Source: Bacteroides thetaiotaomicron VPI-5482 (GTDB taxonomy: Bacteria; Bacteroidota; Bacteroidia; Bacteroidales; Bacteroidaceae). Taken from it: a stretch of DNA of 64,000 bases. Positions within the stretch are counted from its first letter, which is position 1. Every line of letters starts with the position of its first letter. This document shows, one piece after another, positions 61,773 through 64,000 of this stretch. The notes beneath the pieces were generated by a model that was not told the origin of the DNA, did not search any database, and saw only the letters and a program-made list of their open reading frames with translations. Location of the stretch: assembly GCF_000011065.1 (NCBI RefSeq), contig NC_004663.1, positions 1,736,001 to 1,800,000 of the forward strand, given 5' to 3'. Made by a program: the position numbers and the translations under genes.

Positions 61773-64000
61773 CTAAAATTCAAGCTTATAACTCACATTA
61801 GTCAGAACGGTAGAGCCGTCGGTTGCGTCTATCTTTCCGGTTTTCACGTTATACTCATGTCCGTAGTGCTCTTTCGTGCCCATAAAGTTCAAGCCCTTCA
61901 CAGCAAATTCGTGAGATACTTTTTTCTTGTTGATGCGATAGCTGACGGTATAATTGCCGATAAACATGGGCGAATACTGTTTGGAGAATGCCTTCCTTTC
62001 GTCGTACTGCACTTCCTTGTCCGGATGCTTCATGGTTGCTTCCATATCAATCGGGGAATAGCGGTCGCCGCCCTGCAAGGTCAGTTTCAGGTTGATGCTA
62101 AGAATATTCTGTTTGTTGCGTCCCAGCATCCATTCTTTGCCGATCAGTCCGTTGATGACATAGTTGCGGTTGAACTTCGTGTTGTACCATACACCGTCTC
62201 CGCCACGGTAACGGGAGTCGAACAACGAACCGGAGATCATGTAATAAAGTCCTTTTTCCAGGAAGCGTTCGAGGGTTATGTCAATCCCGATATTCCGGCC
62301 TCTTCCTTTGTTGACAAGCGCATCTTCTACATAAAAGTCGGAGCGGTTGAGTACGGAATAGGAACTATCCGCCATTACCGGTACATCGTGCAGGAACTGT
62401 ACATATGGTTCTATTTTCAGATTCATGCGGTCCGAAATCTTATAGCCGAAAGACAGCATGATGTGCTGCGCCTTGGTGAAGTCGAGGTTCTTGTTGACGG
62501 ATTGATTTCCCGTACTCTTCGTTTTCACAAAGTAGACGTCCATTTTCTCCATCCGGCTGTATATGCCGTAAGCTAAAGCAAAGGTCGCTTTCGGGGTAGC
62601 CTGCCATTTCAGTCCGGCACGGGGTTCGACAGACCATTTATTATTCAGCGTCAGGTATTGTCCGTAGATACCGGCGTTGAGAGTCCAACGGTCACTCAGT
62701 CCGACAGAAGAGCTATTGTAAGCAGAAATCAGACTCGTATTGCCATCTCCCTTCGATACCGTTTCCAGCAGCTGAGCTTCGTATGGAGCTATGGCAAGGT
62801 TCATGTCATAAAACATGGCAGTATAAGTGAATCCTGTCTTATTGGTAAAGCGGTTGCTGAATTTACGGTTGAAGGTGCTGGTCAGTATCAGGTTGGTATG
62901 CCTTGATTCAAGGTCCATATAAGGAGTCGATTCCAACGCATGATTGAACATGGAAGCGCCTCCGTCCAACTGCGAGTAGGTAGCGGCAACGGTTGTTTTC
63001 AGCGATGCGTCACTATTGAAAAAGTAACGGTGACTGATACCTCCGGCGGCCATATACTGCTTGTCACGTGATTCGCTGCGGTCGCCCAGATATTCCCATT
63101 TCTCAGGGTTCCTCTCCATGTCACTCTTAAATTTGTCTATCAGACTGGTTCCCCATACCGAGAAAGTCCCGGCCATCTTTGTGGGAAAGTTTAGTTTGAA
63201 GTTCAGGTCCTGATAGTCCATCGTTCCGCCGTCAAGATTCAGTAGTCCTGTGGTAGAGTAACGATAATTGAAGATATACGAGGCTTTATGCTTCTTGCTC
63301 AAAGGACCTTCGGAAGCAACGTCAATTCCCATGATTCCCACTTGAATCGTGTTTTCGTTCTTTTGATTGTTACCGTTGCGCAGCTTCATGTCGAACACGC
63401 CGGACACTGCATTTCCATATTCAGCCGGAAAAGCTCCGGTGAAGAAATCGGAATTTCCGAGTACCTGTGAGCTAAGGGAAGAAAGGATTCCTCCACCCAA
63501 TGTGGCAATATCCGCAAAGTGATTCGGATTCGGGATTTCTACATCCTCCAGCCTCCATTGCAACAGATGGGGTGCATTGCCATGAATCGAAATTCCATTC
63601 GAAGAGACGCTGGGCGCCACTCCGGCAAAAGCGGATACCAGACGTGCAGGGTCGTCGAATCCGCCTGCATAACGGCTCGCTTCCTCCACGCTCAGCATAC
63701 GTGCTCCGGTAGTTGCCATCTTATTCATCGCTTCTTCTTTGTTCGTCCGCGCACGGACCACTACTTCACTCAGTTCGTTGACGCTTTCTTTCAAAGGTAT
63801 TTCCAAATAGACTTCTTTGGCGGAAGTCACCAGTATTTCTCTGAAAATGCCGGGTTCATATCCCATGAACGCTGCCTCTACCGTATGTCTCCCGACGGGA
63901 ACCTGCGGAATGGTGAAACGTCCCAAACTGTCGGTTGTCGTCCCCATCCCCTCTTTATCTGACAATCTAATTGTCGCATACGGTATAGGATATTTGGAAT
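61773..64000 (-). CDS. TonB-dependent receptor with carboxypeptidase-like N-terminal domain (partial, 5' end outside window)
   Basis: The frame stays open to the right edge (reading ...SKYPIPYATIRLSDKEGMGTT), so the start is outside; about 742 residues are visible. The N-terminal part is the end of a carboxypeptidase-regulatory-like domain (TDSLGRFTIPQVPVGRHTVEAAFMGY, in parts). A plug (ARLVSAFAGVAPSVSSNGISIHGNAP, LGNSDFFTGAFPAEYGNAVSGVFDM, in parts) and a barrel ending TNVSYKLEF follow. The missing SusD partner and plug style suggest a signalling or non-glycan receptor. It lies 48 bp upstream of the pseudokinase, kinase and LytTR genes. Confidence 0.88.
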   Translation of the reverse strand, partial: SKYPIPYATIRLSDKEGMGTTTDSLGRFTIPQVPVGRHTVEAAFMGYEPGIFREILVTSAKEVYLEIPLKESVNELSEVVVRARTNKEEAMNKMATTGARMLSVEEASRYAGGFDDPARLVSAFAGVAPSVSSNGISIHGNAPHLLQWRLEDVEIPNPNHFADIATLGGGILSSLSSQVLGNSDFFTGAFPAEYGNAVSGVFDMKLRNGNNQKNENTIQVGIMGIDVASEGPLSKKHKASYIFNYRYSTTGLLNLDGGTMDYQDLNFKLNFPTKMAGTFSVWGTSLIDKFKSDMERNPEKWEYLGDRSESRDKQYMAAGGISHRYFFNSDASLKTTVAATYSQLDGGASMFNHALESTPYMDLESRHTNLILTSTFNRKFSNRFTNKTGFTYTAMFYDMNLAIAPYEAQLLETVSKGDGNTSLISAYNSSSVGLSDRWTLNAGIYGQYLTLNNKWSVEPRAGLKWQATPKATFALAYGIYSRMEKMDVYFVKTKSTGNQSVNKNLDFTKAQHIMLSFGYKISDRMNLKIEPYVQFLHDVPVMADSSYSVLNRSDFYVEDALVNKGRGRNIGIDITLERFLEKGLYYMISGSLFDSRYRGGDGVWYNTKFNRNYVINGLIGKEWMLGRNKQNILSINLKLTLQGGDRYSPIDMEATMKHPDKEVQYDERKAFSKQYSPMFIGNYTVSYRINKKKVSHEFAVKGLNFMGTKEHYGHEYNVKTGKIDATDGSTVLTNVSYKLEF

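Overview
The window looks like chromosome from a human-gut Bacteroides, closest in content to the B. thetaiotaomicron group. This is inferred from gene families and promoter style; no database was searched. The supporting signs are a SusC/SusD pair, several TonB receptors, a BioB-BioA fusion, an RteC family protein, DUF4421, DUF3575 and DUF3868 proteins, scarce Shine-Dalgarno sequences, and many TAnnTTTG (-7) promoter elements. I see no rRNA, tRNA, insertion sequence or CRISPR array, and the GC content (roughly 40-45% by eye) looks even throughout.

Layout. (1) 1-8456, minus strand: a giant two-domain acyl-CoA dehydratase activase cut by the left edge, a secreted Tricorn-type protease, and a homocysteine S-methyltransferase with an MBL-fold hydrolase. 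(2) 8670-10906: an Ogt DNA repair methyltransferase, a compact iron-sulfur-flavoprotein-like gene and a Crp/Fnr regulator. (3) 10996-16446: an nrfHA nitrite ammonification operon that carries its own haem-attachment genes (ResB/CcsA) and an outer-membrane porin. (4) 16603-19654: a histidine-rich TonB receptor operon, probably for metal uptake. (5) 19851-26573: small enzymes and regulators, including DsrE, ASCH, HU-like, SIMPL, DUF1062, RteC, ABM, PNPOx, AraC and a DnaQ-like exonuclease. (6) 26678-29800: a lacI-SDR-uxuA mannonate operon with a textbook LacI operator. (7) 30226-33335: two small membrane stress proteins, glycerate kinase and an MFS exporter. (8) 33414-38037: a SusC/SusD pair with no enzymes or regulator. 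(9) 38202-45132: a DUF4421 protein, then the complete late biotin pathway bioBA-bioF-bioG-bioC-bioD. (10) 45157-51307: a soluble hybrid histidine kinase and a three-gene biotin-dependent acyl-CoA carboxylase, which uses the biotin made next door. (11) 51553-55359: a DUF3575/DUF3868 pair and an L-lactate permease. (12) 55650-57672: prfH-rtcB, a ribosome rescue and RNA repair pair with a long structured leader. (13) 58164-64000: an exported thioredoxin, then a TonB receptor, pseudokinase, histidine kinase and LytTR regulator operon running off the right edge.

The most unusual non-coding signal is a set of short palindromic units repeated at exactly 22 bp. There are five units at 9264-9362, four units of a different sequence at 21329-21414, and a two-unit hairpin version at 55380-55420. 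Other points of note are a roughly 300-nt structured leader before rtcB-prfH, a histidine kinase that has lost its phospho-acceptor histidine beside an intact paralogue, an in-frame leader-like extension before BioB, a 185-bp MITE-like element, and dyads at the promoters of nrfHA and of the activase gene.
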